DNA of 64,000 nt from Saccharomycopsis phalli (lineage: Eukaryota; Ascomycota; Saccharomycetes; Ascoideales; Saccharomycopsidaceae). Shown here one piece after another: positions 28,280 through 36,831 of the stretch. The notes beneath the pieces are model-generated. The model was not told the DNA's origin. It ran no database searches and worked only from the letters and a program-made list of their open reading frames with translations. Each line of letters starts with the position of its first letter. Positions within the stretch are counted from its first letter, which is position 1. The stretch is taken from assembly GCA_020342235.1 (NCBI GenBank), contig CP073213.1:1590501-1654500 (forward strand), read 5' to 3'. A program made the position numbers and the translations under genes.

Positions 28280-31200
28280 TTAGTTTTTATGATTAGCTGT
28301 TTCCCCAAATGGGATAACTTTCTTTTCTGTCTTGTGATCTTGTTCATCTAAAATTGCTTGATACGCCCTGGCACAGCCATAATGGGTGACCTGGTTATTA
28401 GGAAACAACTTAAGTACGCCATGTCCTAACAACTTCTGACAATATGAACATAACTTATGTTCAGTAATTGTGACAGAGCGGGATTTAAGCGTAAGAAGTT
28501 CATCTTGGACCCTTAGCAACTCAATTTTCGAGAGAGCGCTTTTGATTCTACTGTCAGATATCTTGGATTCCATCAATGATAGTTGACTCTGCGTGAACTG
28601 TTTCAAATATTTGACTTTCGTGTCGGTAGGAAGCTTGTTTAGAATGTTTAAGGGATTCATTTTTTCTCCTTGAGAATTTAAAAGCTCAAGGGCAGCTTCA
28701 ATATTCTCCCTTTCAAGGTACATGGAGTACAAAATTTCCAAGTATTTAGTGCCCAATTCCTGATCCTTGTCATAAAGTTTAGCACAATATTCGGCAGCTT
28801 TCTTAAAATCTTGTAGCTCAAGGGCAAGGATTTTAATCACACTTTTATGTTCCTGCATTCTTTTGTAGACATAAGTCTTTAAGTATAAGAACTTCTTAAT
28901 TGATTGATGGTTCAGGATTAGTCTCAAGGTACTAAATGGCTCATATATCGTAGAATCAGCCAAAAATGATTCTAGCTTTTTATAAGCGGTATCTGAGTTG
29001 CTTAAGACCTCTCCAATCAACACCTCTGCATATTTTGTATGAAGTTTAGCAGTGCTGTCTTGCATGTCAAATATCACATGCTCCAAGTAAGAGACACAAT
29101 AGGAGACTTTATAATGCTTCAACAAAAAGTCAACGATTTTCTGCTTATCCAATGACTCATTCTCGGTTGAATCCACCATAAACACCTCCATTGCCTTAGA
29201 AGGAACCAAACTCATTGGCCCTTGAATATATTTGAATATCAACCCAATATCATCATTTGAAAGCTTCTTTAAATATTGAATTATGTATAACGGCCCCTCC
29301 AAGCTCATCATATTCAAATTCGACAACGTATCGGACAACACTATACTATCATCTTCATCTTCATTACCACTGTCATCATTATCATCATAGCTTATCGGCT
29401 CCGCTTTACATAACAGTGTAAGTAGTACTAACGCTTTTTCATGAAGTCCCTTACCATAGTAGAAATCGACCAATTCCTTGTACAAATGTGCTTTAATTAG
29501 CCTCTTTTCAACAAACTTCACACTGCAATAATTCTTTACTCTCACTAGTGGTCCAATTAAGCCAGGACTAGTAATCAAATAGCAGTTCAACAATGTGTTG
29601 TCTACTAGCTCAGCTGCCTGATTTAAATCTCCAAAAACATCTGTAGGCACCGGTAAGGATTGCCAATATACTTTCGATGACGCATTATCATCGGCAGTAG
29701 CCGTATTCAACAGCAATAGTTTTCCAATCTTTCTTCTGGTATCAGCCAAGTAAGGTAGCAAACTCAGTAAGGCTCTGTTAACTTTACTTTTGTTTTTCTG
29801 TACCGAGTGCCGCTTTGGAGAATGAAAGCTATAACTAAGAACGCTTTTGTTATCCAGAAAGTCTTGGCTAAGTGTAGATGACATTTCGGCAGCTGTGTGA
29901 GATGCGGCGTTGGAGTTTGTTATATCAGCAATAATTAGCTGAGAAAATGATGATGAGTTGTCCTTGTTTGGAGTCATTCCGCTTATAAATTTTGGAAATA
30001 GCGATAGAACCATATCTGGAGGAGCCAAATAATTAGAAAACAACATCAATGATTCTTTGAACTCGTTAGACTCGAAAAGGATCTTTGCCTTCTTAAGTTG
30101 TAACTGTCTTAATCTAATAATTTTATCAGGTAAAAGATTCTCTGATAATTGGAAGGCAAGATTTATAGCTTCATTGAGCATGTCCTTTTCCTCCAAGGCT
30201 CTTAATTGAGAAAAAAACGGTTTCATTTTGCATTGGATAATTCTATTATCAATGTAGATGTAAATGTAGCCTTTTATCTGGTTCACTTCCAAATTTAAAA
30301 TGTTTGGTATAGGGACTTTTTGCAACGTTAAGCCGTTTTTCAAATCGTTAACCTCCAATCCATGACTGTAAACCAAGATTAAGTAGGGAAATAAGAAACT
30401 AATTTGAACAGGCGTCGATTGCCAATTCAATGTAGACTTGTTTAAAACTTCCCCCCTAGTATTTATTTTCACGCTGGTACTGTCCTTTGATATCAAAGTA
30501 TTTCCTTTTGAAACCCTTACCAATTGGGTGCTATTCTTTTGACCTCCTAGCCCTATACTGCTGAAAGGTGAGCCAATATAATAAGAGTGCTTCGTCGTTG
30601 GAATGATCAACTGGTTAAACTGCAATGTATTTAAGTCCACAATAATAAAGTCAGAGTTCAAGCTGACAACTAACTTGTTGGCAGACACAAACTCAAACGA
30701 CTTTATTCGATCAGGAAAACTGACAGACTTCTCTATCAAAGACTCATGATCACTAAGAAACCACGAGCATATATGTAGCGTTTTTTTGATAGTGTATATT
30801 AGATGTGAATGGAAATAATCAATGCCATCATTCGAAGTTTGAAACGAAGAGTTGGAATCATGGAATGGATCATGCTCGTGGATGCTCTGGTACATGGAAT
30901 AGGAGTCAATCTTCTGGATTTTGTCGTGAATATCCTCTTCATCTAACTGGAAATCCTTGGTCTTTGGCTCTTCATATAATGCGGCGATTTCTGCCAGATG
31001 CATTTGCGAGAATACTTTCATACCTCCAGTACCCTTTGATGACGGTATATTGTACTGAAACTTTAATGTTGAAAAGCTGTATATATTAATTGTGCCATCG
31101 ACCAATATGAATAGATAATCCAACTCCTTTAAGTAGAGAATTTGCTGGACCGGCACGGTTCCCACTGTAATGGTCTTGACCAACAGCAAGCTCTTTAACG

Positions 31201-31492
31201 TATTCAAATGGCTCCATTTTTCGCGTGAGCCCTTTGAATGTGAAGTATTTGATTTTTGGCTGGTGACTGTGCTCAAAGTCGCAGGACTCTCCACTTGGTC
31301 ATTATTATCCTCGTTAGCCGGCACTTTATTGTCATATACTAGCAACTGGCCACTCTTTAAACCTAAAAGTAGTTGATCACCAATAGATAATAAACATGAA
31401 ACTTTATTCTTCTGTTGACCAAGCTCAATCTGCGAATTAGGATATACTATCGTATTCATATTAGCATTATTTGCATGAGGTGAGACGTACAT
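28280..31492 (-). CDS. VAM6: VAM6/VPS39, HOPS subunit
   Basis: Subunit of the HOPS vacuolar tethering complex, which binds Rab7/Ypt7 and is also reported as an exchange factor for the Gtr1 GTPase upstream of TORC1. The 1070-residue product has an N-terminal citron-homology beta-propeller (about 25-420, beginning KNKVSCLLSIGDQLLLGLKSGQLLVYD), a long helical clathrin-repeat-like region, the Vps39 domains (about 430-560 and 880-1000), and a C-terminal zinc site (LCSYCQKLLG... THYGCARAYQ, about 1018-1050). VPS3 is the nearest alternative; the length (S. cerevisiae Vam6 1049) and the neighbour RXT3, which is also next to VAM6 in S. cerevisiae, favour VAM6. Confidence 0.92.
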   Translation of the reverse strand: MYVSPHANNANMNTIVYPNSQIELGQQKNKVSCLLSIGDQLLLGLKSGQLLVYDNKVPANEDNNDQVESPATLSTVTSQKSNTSHSKGSREKWSHLNTLKSLLLVKTITVGTVPVQQILYLKELDYLFILVDGTINIYSFSTLKFQYNIPSSKGTGGMKVFSQMHLAEIAALYEEPKTKDFQLDEEDIHDKIQKIDSYSMYQSIHEHDPFHDSNSSFQTSNDGIDYFHSHLIYTIKKTLHICSWFLSDHESLIEKSVSFPDRIKSFEFVSANKLVVSLNSDFIIVDLNTLQFNQLIIPTTKHSYYIGSPFSSIGLGGQKNSTQLVRVSKGNTLISKDSTSVKINTRGEVLNKSTLNWQSTPVQISFLFPYLILVYSHGLEVNDLKNGLTLQKVPIPNILNLEVNQIKGYIYIYIDNRIIQCKMKPFFSQLRALEEKDMLNEAINLAFQLSENLLPDKIIRLRQLQLKKAKILFESNEFKESLMLFSNYLAPPDMVLSLFPKFISGMTPNKDNSSSFSQLIIADITNSNAASHTAAEMSSTLSQDFLDNKSVLSYSFHSPKRHSVQKNKSKVNRALLSLLPYLADTRRKIGKLLLLNTATADDNASSKVYWQSLPVPTDVFGDLNQAAELVDNTLLNCYLITSPGLIGPLVRVKNYCSVKFVEKRLIKAHLYKELVDFYYGKGLHEKALVLLTLLCKAEPISYDDNDDSGNEDEDDSIVLSDTLSNLNMMSLEGPLYIIQYLKKLSNDDIGLIFKYIQGPMSLVPSKAMEVFMVDSTENESLDKQKIVDFLLKHYKVSYCVSYLEHVIFDMQDSTAKLHTKYAEVLIGEVLSNSDTAYKKLESFLADSTIYEPFSTLRLILNHQSIKKFLYLKTYVYKRMQEHKSVIKILALELQDFKKAAEYCAKLYDKDQELGTKYLEILYSMYLERENIEAALELLNSQGEKMNPLNILNKLPTDTKVKYLKQFTQSQLSLMESKISDSRIKSALSKIELLRVQDELLTLKSRSVTITEHKLCSYCQKLLGHGVLKLFPNNQVTHYGCARAYQAILDEQDHKTEKKVIPFGETANHKN

Positions 31493-31584
31493 CTAGAGAC
31501 TATTCCATCACAGCGATATATACCAACATCATGGGTCAATAAATACTGGCTACAGCGTGAAACTATTATACAATTAATTATACA

Positions 31585-33330
31585 TTAAGCTTTAGTCCTT
31601 TTAACTTCTATATTTTCATTTTGCTCTTGCTTCCGCTTCTGCCCCTCTTGGCTATAATAATTCAAGTCTTGTTTTTCTGCATTTTGCTTGTCGTGTTTAA
31701 GTTGGTATGTTCTTTGGCCCAGACTCTTACCACAGTATTCAATATCATTAAATTTCACAGAATATAATGCTATCGACACACCATCATGTGATGTGAGCCA
31801 GGAACGCGAGTTTATATTATTTCTGAATGCTCCATAGTATTTCTGTAAGGGTGGAAGTATCAAAACCTCAACTGTGACATCAGACTGGCTAATGAGTTCA
31901 AACAAATTAGACTTTGCAATTTCATCCTCATACTTTTTTGCTATTTCTTCCTTTTCATTCAGAGTATCATTTTGTTCTCTAGTATTACTTTGTTCTTTAG
32001 TATCATTTTGTACTTTAGCATCATTTTGTTCTTTAGTATCATTTTGTTCTTTAATATCATTTTGTTCTTTAATATCATTTTGTTCTTTAATATCATTTTG
32101 TTCTTTAATATCATTTTGTTCTTTAATATCATTTTGTTCTTTAATATCATTTTGTTCTTTAATATCATTTTGTTCTTTAGTATCATTTTCAGATTCATTC
32201 TTCGTCATATGAGGCTGGCTTTCTTTAATAGATTGATCAGTTTCCGTTTTAGATTCATTTACTACTTCCTCTCCTAAATCTTCACGTTTGCTCCCTGATT
32301 CATCCGTGCCTTGCTTCTCAGCAACTACCCCATCAAACAATATATTTGGAACCAAGTCTTTACAGCCTGGAGTGACCATTTCAGGATCCTCGTCACCTAT
32401 AAGTAGCCTCATATCGTTGCTTAGAGCATCATCGGCCACTTCGTTCTTCACAAATCCACAATGCTTCAATATTGCGACAATATCACTGTCATCAGTATAG
32501 ATATCAGTTCCCCATAATTTTCTCTGTTTAACAGAAATATTCGAGTTATGTTTTACATTTAGATACTCTCTGGGTATATGCACTGTAATAATACAATTGA
32601 TGCATTCTCTCAATTCAGGAAGCTCAAAGTTATCTGGCGTGTACTGCAAAGTCTCAAGCTTCTTCCGAGGAAACTTATCAGCAAACTCCAAGACCTTCAA
32701 GCTAGTAACAGACAACTTTGGTTGTTTAAACTTGGTGTGCTTCACCGTCTGGTTCTCCTCGGAAGAGCCTTGCGGAGCGTCGACAGACGCGTTATTGGCA
32801 GTGAAAGTCTCTTCCTTGGTTGGATTGAAATTGGCCGGATGGTGCTGATGAATAATTATTCTTGTCTGTAGGTCTTTACTTTTCGCGTCATGTAACAAAT
32901 TATTGATGCTGGTGGTAGGCTTGGCATCGTTTAATATTGAACCTAGCTTATTTCTATTAGACAACTCAGGCAGGATTGATGAGATGCCTGGCAACTGATA
33001 ATTCGGCTTTTCGGATACATCTTGGGATAAATTAGGTCTTGGTGAGTGCTCACTTTCGTTTCTCTCACTGATTGAAGGAGAATTGGTGTGCTCGAACGTT
33101 CGAGGGGACTTAGTGACCTGAGAATCGGAATTCAACTCCGTCAAATTTGGAACAGTCAATGGATTAAGCTGAACTGATAATTGCGGTCTTTTGTGGCCGC
33201 TTATAAACGAAATCGGAGGGAGACGAATGTTTCCTGATTCTGTCGAACTACTATTGAAACTTGATACCCTTGGTGACCCATTGGCACTCTCAGTAGCCTG
33301 GTCAGTTTTAGAATGACTAGAAGTTTCCAT
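31585..33330 (-). CDS. RXT3: RXT3, Rpd3L histone deacetylase subunit
   Basis: Accessory subunit of the large Rpd3 histone deacetylase complex. The 581-residue product has a Ser/Pro/Asn-rich N-terminus (1-220), the first part of the Rxt3 domain (INCIITVHIPREYLNV, RKLWGTDIYTDDSDIVAILKHCGF, about 240-295), a long charged insert made mostly of tandem six-residue repeats (about 380-455), and the second part of the domain (VEVLILPPLQKYYGAFRNNINSRSW followed by HDGVSIALYSVKF, about 488-530). The tail is Lys/Gln-rich (KRKQEQNENIEVKRTKA). The split-domain arrangement with a variable insert is expected for the family. Start ATG at 33328-33330; divergent from the next gene across 172 bp. Confidence 0.92.
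   Translation of the reverse strand: METSSHSKTDQATESANGSPRVSSFNSSSTESGNIRLPPISFISGHKRPQLSVQLNPLTVPNLTELNSDSQVTKSPRTFEHTNSPSISERNESEHSPRPNLSQDVSEKPNYQLPGISSILPELSNRNKLGSILNDAKPTTSINNLLHDAKSKDLQTRIIIHQHHPANFNPTKEETFTANNASVDAPQGSSEENQTVKHTKFKQPKLSVTSLKVLEFADKFPRKKLETLQYTPDNFELPELRECINCIITVHIPREYLNVKHNSNISVKQRKLWGTDIYTDDSDIVAILKHCGFVKNEVADDALSNDMRLLIGDEDPEMVTPGCKDLVPNILFDGVVAEKQGTDESGSKREDLGEEVVNESKTETDQSIKESQPHMTKNESENDTKEQNDIKEQNDIKEQNDIKEQNDIKEQNDIKEQNDIKEQNDIKEQNDTKEQNDAKVQNDTKEQSNTREQNDTLNEKEEIAKKYEDEIAKSNLFELISQSDVTVEVLILPPLQKYYGAFRNNINSRSWLTSHDGVSIALYSVKFNDIEYCGKSLGQRTYQLKHDKQNAEKQDLNYYSQEGQKRKQEQNENIEVKRTKA
31972..32187. repeat. 18-bp minisatellite (about 12 units, 7 identical) inside RXT3
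   Basis: Tandem 18-bp units encode Asn-Asp-Ile-Lys-Glu-Gln (NDIKEQ) on the minus strand. Seven central units are identical at nucleotide level; five at the edges carry substitutions (NDTKEQ, NDAKVQ, SNTREQ). Identical cores with degenerate edges point to recent slippage or unequal exchange. The unit length keeps the frame. Confidence 0.95.
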
Positions 33331-33502
33331 TTTAGTAGTATAATGCCAATAAAGTATCGCCCTATCTTCGTGGACTGATATTTATCAATATTGCTTGGAG
33401 ATTCTGTCGAGAAGAGCACAAAGGCTAAATATCTGACAGCGACGGGGCTCGTAACAGGACTAGGTTCCAGTATTGGATGCCTGATCAAATAACGTTAGAT
33501 AC

Positions 33503-34711
33503 ATGTCTGCTTCGGTCAAAATCTCACCATACTCGTCTCTATTAGGGAGGAAGCTTTTCCTATCTACTAGTAACGTGGAGCTCCCTCCTCTTCCTGATTC
33601 GGTGTCTACAGTATTGGAGGGGCTTACCTCTACGATTGAGAAGGAAATAGTGACAGTCAAATACCTCATACTATTGGGTTATAATAGTCGCATTAATAAT
33701 AATGGTGATTACAAGGCTATCTATTCGCATGCTTCCGGCTTAGTCAAGACTATCTTACTAAACGTCCACTTGGATGTAGATGACTTTGCCATGATATACA
33801 CCCTCTGGGAACTACGACTCACATTGTTGGTTTTAACAGACGACAGCTTTTGTTTCAACGCCGCAAAGCAGGAATCCAAGAACTTGAGTAATCATTTACT
33901 CAAATTAACCCAGGTATTACATGGGGATTCGCGCCAAATTGGATTCCCGGAGAACCTCCCTGTCAGTTTAGAATTACTATTGATCAGACTAAGAACCAAT
34001 GGCAGAAGTACAGTATGTACCGGTGATTTATATAGTTTATTATGGATCATCCGACTTCGTATGCTGAATTCTGTGGATGAAGCTCACTTAAAAAAGTCAC
34101 GGATAGTCATCTCGATAATCGGATTAAACATCGGCGTTAACCTAATCGCCAAACGGGACTACTTGACGTTCTTAACTCACTCCGATACCATAATATCTGC
34201 TTTGAGCCTGGATTCTGTGTCACTTAGGTCTCATTACTTGCTATTATGCTCTCTAGTGACACTCGTCCAAGGGGACGATACCAGATCCGAGACGTACATC
34301 AATAGATTGATGGAGCTTAATAATGTTGATACCTTAGATTCTCTTGAAAGTATAAAGGATCTACAAACTGTCCTAACCATGATTAGTCCCATACTAGATA
34401 ATGAAGAGCTGATCGAACCTATTGCCGAAAAGCCAGACATTCGTACATGGGAGGACTTGCACAAGCTTAACAGAAATACAAGAATCACAGGAAGAATATT
34501 GTGTTGCTACTGCTCCTTAGTAGAACTCAATATTAGAACAAGTAATGGTCACTGGGATCTACTCAGAAGTGACAAGAGAGCAACAGTAGATTTAACGGTT
34601 CAAAATGAAGAAGACTTGGTGAAATGTCTAACAGATAATGAAATTAGTTTAATAGACCCCATAGTCAATTGCTGGAAATTGGATATTAATAAGCTATATG
34701 GGTTTGAATAA
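33503..34711 (+). CDS. Helical protein of unknown function (402 aa)
   Basis: I do not recognise this protein with confidence. It begins at an ATG (MSASVKISPYSSLLGRKL), has no membrane segment or signal peptide, and is almost entirely composed of amphipathic helices of about 15-20 residues with repeated Leu/Ile, resembling an alpha-solenoid (for example DLYSLLWIIRLRMLNSV, SHYLLLCSLVTLVQGDD, NRLMELNNVDTLDSLES). The order of helix pairs is reminiscent of TPR proteins such as TRAPPC12 of other fungi, but no diagnostic motif is visible. It is divergent from RXT3 and lies directly upstream of RPL31, 197 bp away. Length and composition argue for a real gene. Confidence 0.75.
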   Translation: MSASVKISPYSSLLGRKLFLSTSNVELPPLPDSVSTVLEGLTSTIEKEIVTVKYLILLGYNSRINNNGDYKAIYSHASGLVKTILLNVHLDVDDFAMIYTLWELRLTLLVLTDDSFCFNAAKQESKNLSNHLLKLTQVLHGDSRQIGFPENLPVSLELLLIRLRTNGRSTVCTGDLYSLLWIIRLRMLNSVDEAHLKKSRIVISIIGLNIGVNLIAKRDYLTFLTHSDTIISALSLDSVSLRSHYLLLCSLVTLVQGDDTRSETYINRLMELNNVDTLDSLESIKDLQTVLTMISPILDNEELIEPIAEKPDIRTWEDLHKLNRNTRITGRILCCYCSLVELNIRTSNGHWDLLRSDKRATVDLTVQNEEDLVKCLTDNEISLIDPIVNCWKLDINKLYGFE

Positions 34712-34746
34712 AGGTTATAGAGTAATATGTTGTAGAGTGTGTAACA

Positions 34747-34767
34747 CACGTGTATTTTTCGAGGGTT
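34747..34767 (+). promoter_or_regulatory. Candidate Cbf1 and Tbf1 sites in the RPL31 promoter
   Basis: CACGTG (34747-34752) is followed by AGGGTT (34762-34767; AACCCT on the other strand), 142-162 bp upstream of the RPL31 ATG. In Candida-type yeasts ribosomal-protein genes are known to be driven by Tbf1 (AACCCT-like) together with Cbf1 (CACGTG-like). The pairing and spacing fit, but occupancy is inferred. Confidence 0.5.
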
Positions 34768-34908
34768 GCTTGCGAACTTTGCTTGGCGTGACTGTGAATT
34801 CTCATGTAGTGATTGCCCATCGCTGCATAACCACTAATTTTTCACGGTTACGCACTGGGAAAAAAACCTACTACTGTCACAAAGTTATCACAAACAGCAG
34901 CATAAAAA

Positions 34909-35394
34909 ATGTCCAACAACAGAAGTGCTCTTAAAGACGTTGTCACCCGTGAATATACCATCAATTTGCACAAGAGAGTGAGTTTAGATTTTGTTAATGA
35001 GATTGAAGTTGGACTGGCACCTTGATTTTGGAGATTGTGACCTAGAAAATTATCGTGCCTTCAATGAATGTCTACAAATGCTTGAATATAATTACTAACA
35101 ATATAGTTGCATGGTGTTTCTTTCAAGAAGAGAGCTCCAAAGGCTGTTAAGGAAATCAAGAAGTTTGCTTACTTGCACATGAAGACCAACGATGTCAGAA
35201 TCGACCCAAAGTTGAACCAAGCCATCTGGAAGAGAGGTGTCCAAGGTGTTCAATACAGAATGAGACTCAGAATCTCTAGAAAGAGAAACGAAGAGGAGGA
35301 TGCTAAGGAGAAGTTATACTCTTTCGTTGAGGCAATTGAAGTTCCTTCTACTAAGGGTTTAGAGACTATTGTTATTGAAGAGGATGATGAGTAA
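34909..35394 (+). CDS. RPL31: Ribosomal protein eL31, one intron
   Basis: Large-subunit ribosomal protein near the peptide exit tunnel. Exons are 34909-34977 ([23 protein letters not shown]) and 35107-35394; the 129-nt intron starts GTGAGT, has a perfect TACTAAC branch site at 35093-35099 and ends ATATAG. The junction [16 protein letters not shown] is at the same place as the intron in S. cerevisiae RPL31A and RPL31B. The 118-residue product matches the family closely ([33 protein letters not shown]). Codon use is strongly biased (AAG, AGA, TTG, GGT), as expected for a highly expressed gene. Confidence 0.98.
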
Positions 35395-36239
35395 ATAAAT
35401 TGATTGGATATAAGAGAGCCGTAATGTATTTATGACATTCATCATTTAATGCAAATGTAATTTTACTTAAATGTGTAGTAGTACAGCGCACATTAGTCGT
35501 TTGATTTTATGAATTAGCTTTGAAACATGGAATACAAGCGCTCTCCTTATTAATATATGATGTAAGCTAATCCGCTAACCATTGAGTGATGGTATACGTG
35601 ATAGACGACATGAGACAATAACAGAAAGTTTATTAAAATTGCAGAGACCAAGAGCTACTACATTTTGTATACTTGAGATGTTGGTTTTATTCATGCCCTG
35701 GGTTTGGGGTTACATTAAGTTTCAAGAGGTTTCATTCATTCATTTCCGTAAACTGGGTCCGAAAAGCCACTATTCAGCACGCTAATTTATCACACAATGT
35801 TCCTTATATGTTAATACCAGGCTAAGGTAATTAAACCAATATAATCAGTGTAACTATGACAAAATTACCATCATAGTAACATATCAACCAAAACGACTGA
35901 CGTAAACTGTTACTCAATTGGTAAAGAAAAAAATAGCTATCATCATATAATCGATTGTATTATGAGCACACTTACAAGTCTAAATGAGCATTCCACAAAT
36001 ATCAAAACTACTCAATTTGAAGAAAAGCTGGACGAAAAATATGATGTTAGGATGTAATAAGCCCCAGGCTTGCCACGTAGGATGTCACGTGCAAGATCAT
36101 CACAGCGAACTTTAATATTTCGATCTGGGCATTGATAAGAGTCAAGTTGGGTAAACGCACCGTTCGAAGTACTGCAAATGGGTCAACTATAAGTCAAAAA
36201 TATAGCATACCATATCTGAGCAGGTGAAAACGACTTAAT

Positions 36240-36253
36240 AGGCGTATACGCCT
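36240..36253. promoter_or_regulatory. 14-bp perfect palindrome AGGCGTATACGCCT
   Basis: The sequence equals its own reverse complement, and a further copy of its half-site GGCGTAT follows immediately at 36254-36260. It lies about 165 bp upstream of the small membrane protein gene. A dimeric transcription factor site is the simplest reading; the factor is unknown. Confidence 0.5.
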
Positions 36254-36320
36254 GGCGTATTGTGTCAGCGATACCATTTTACCGACCAATAAACTTATAG
36301 ACTTCTCATGCACGAACATT

Positions 36321-36330
36321 CCTAATTAGG
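36321..36330. promoter_or_regulatory. Mcm1/MADS-box site CCTAATTAGG
   Basis: A perfect palindromic CC(A/T)6GG box, the classical binding site of Mcm1-type MADS proteins, lies 85 bp upstream of the ATG at 36416 and about 45 bp upstream of a TATA-like element. No obvious a2 or alpha2 partner site flanks it. Confidence 0.6.
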
Positions 36331-36415
36331 CCAGAATCTTAATTGAGGTACTTTCATACCTCCTTTTGAGTAGGATATAAAAGATTCTCGAAAATTATTA
36401 CGAAAATTCTGAAAC

Positions 36416-36736
36416 ATGGGTATTAGCGAAACACAATATATATCGATAATAGGTGGTATTGTCGGTTGCGCGGTAATATTATTCATTGTATCTATTTCTG
36501 TCGTGATAGTAAAAAAAGTCAGAGAAAGAAGAGAGGCTAGTCAGAGAAGAGCGTTGAGCAGTGATGACTATTTCTCGTACAATCCAAACTCCTTAATCAA
36601 CGGTGAGTCCAGCAAAGGAAACTATACAAGAGTCTCCCTTAATGAAAATCCTTTTGCTGAGGACTACTCTGAGGCAGCATTGGCCAGACCTGCCCCAGTC
36701 AAATATGATAACCGAACTGACTATTATCATTTATGA
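36416..36736 (+). CDS. Small single-pass membrane protein with NPFX2D endocytosis motif (106 aa)
   Basis: No family is recognised. The product has a short polar N-terminus, one strong membrane helix (about 8-33, ISIIGGIVGCAVILFIVSIS) and a highly basic stop-transfer run KKVRERREASQRR (33-45), so the 60-residue tail should be cytosolic. The tail carries NPFAED (78-83), which fits the NPFX(1,2)D signal read by the Sla1 SHD1 domain, and YTRV (70-73), a YxxPhi sorting motif. This suggests a protein cycling between plasma membrane and endosomes. An Mcm1-type box, a palindrome and a TATA element upstream support a real, regulated gene. It sits between RPL31 and DUS4. Confidence 0.75.
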   Translation: MGISETQYISIIGGIVGCAVILFIVSISVVIVKKVRERREASQRRALSSDDYFSYNPNSLINGESSKGNYTRVSLNENPFAEDYSEAALARPAPVKYDNRTDYYHL

Positions 36737-36831
36737 ATTGCATTCTTAGAAGCTCGATTTCTATTAATTTTCTGTAATGGTTTATTCACATGTTTTTGTT
36801 ATGGTATGGTTGTATTTTTAGGCAATTTATG

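Larger units (their letters stand above)
35395..36415. other. 1.0 kb gene-free region upstream of the small membrane protein gene
   Basis: There is no supportable gene. The right part is a structured promoter: a 14-bp palindrome (36240-36253), a perfect CC(A/T)6GG element (36321-36330) and a TATA-like ATATAAAA near 36374. The left part is the RPL31 3' flank. A CACGTG is present at about 36086-36091. Confidence 0.6.

Noticed and set aside
31972-32277. Hydrophobic repeat proteins on the plus strand opposite RXT3
   Set aside because: They are antisense readings of the 18-bp minisatellite inside RXT3.
35582-35785. 67-codon frame after RPL31
   Set aside because: Starts at a non-ATG codon, short, no motif.
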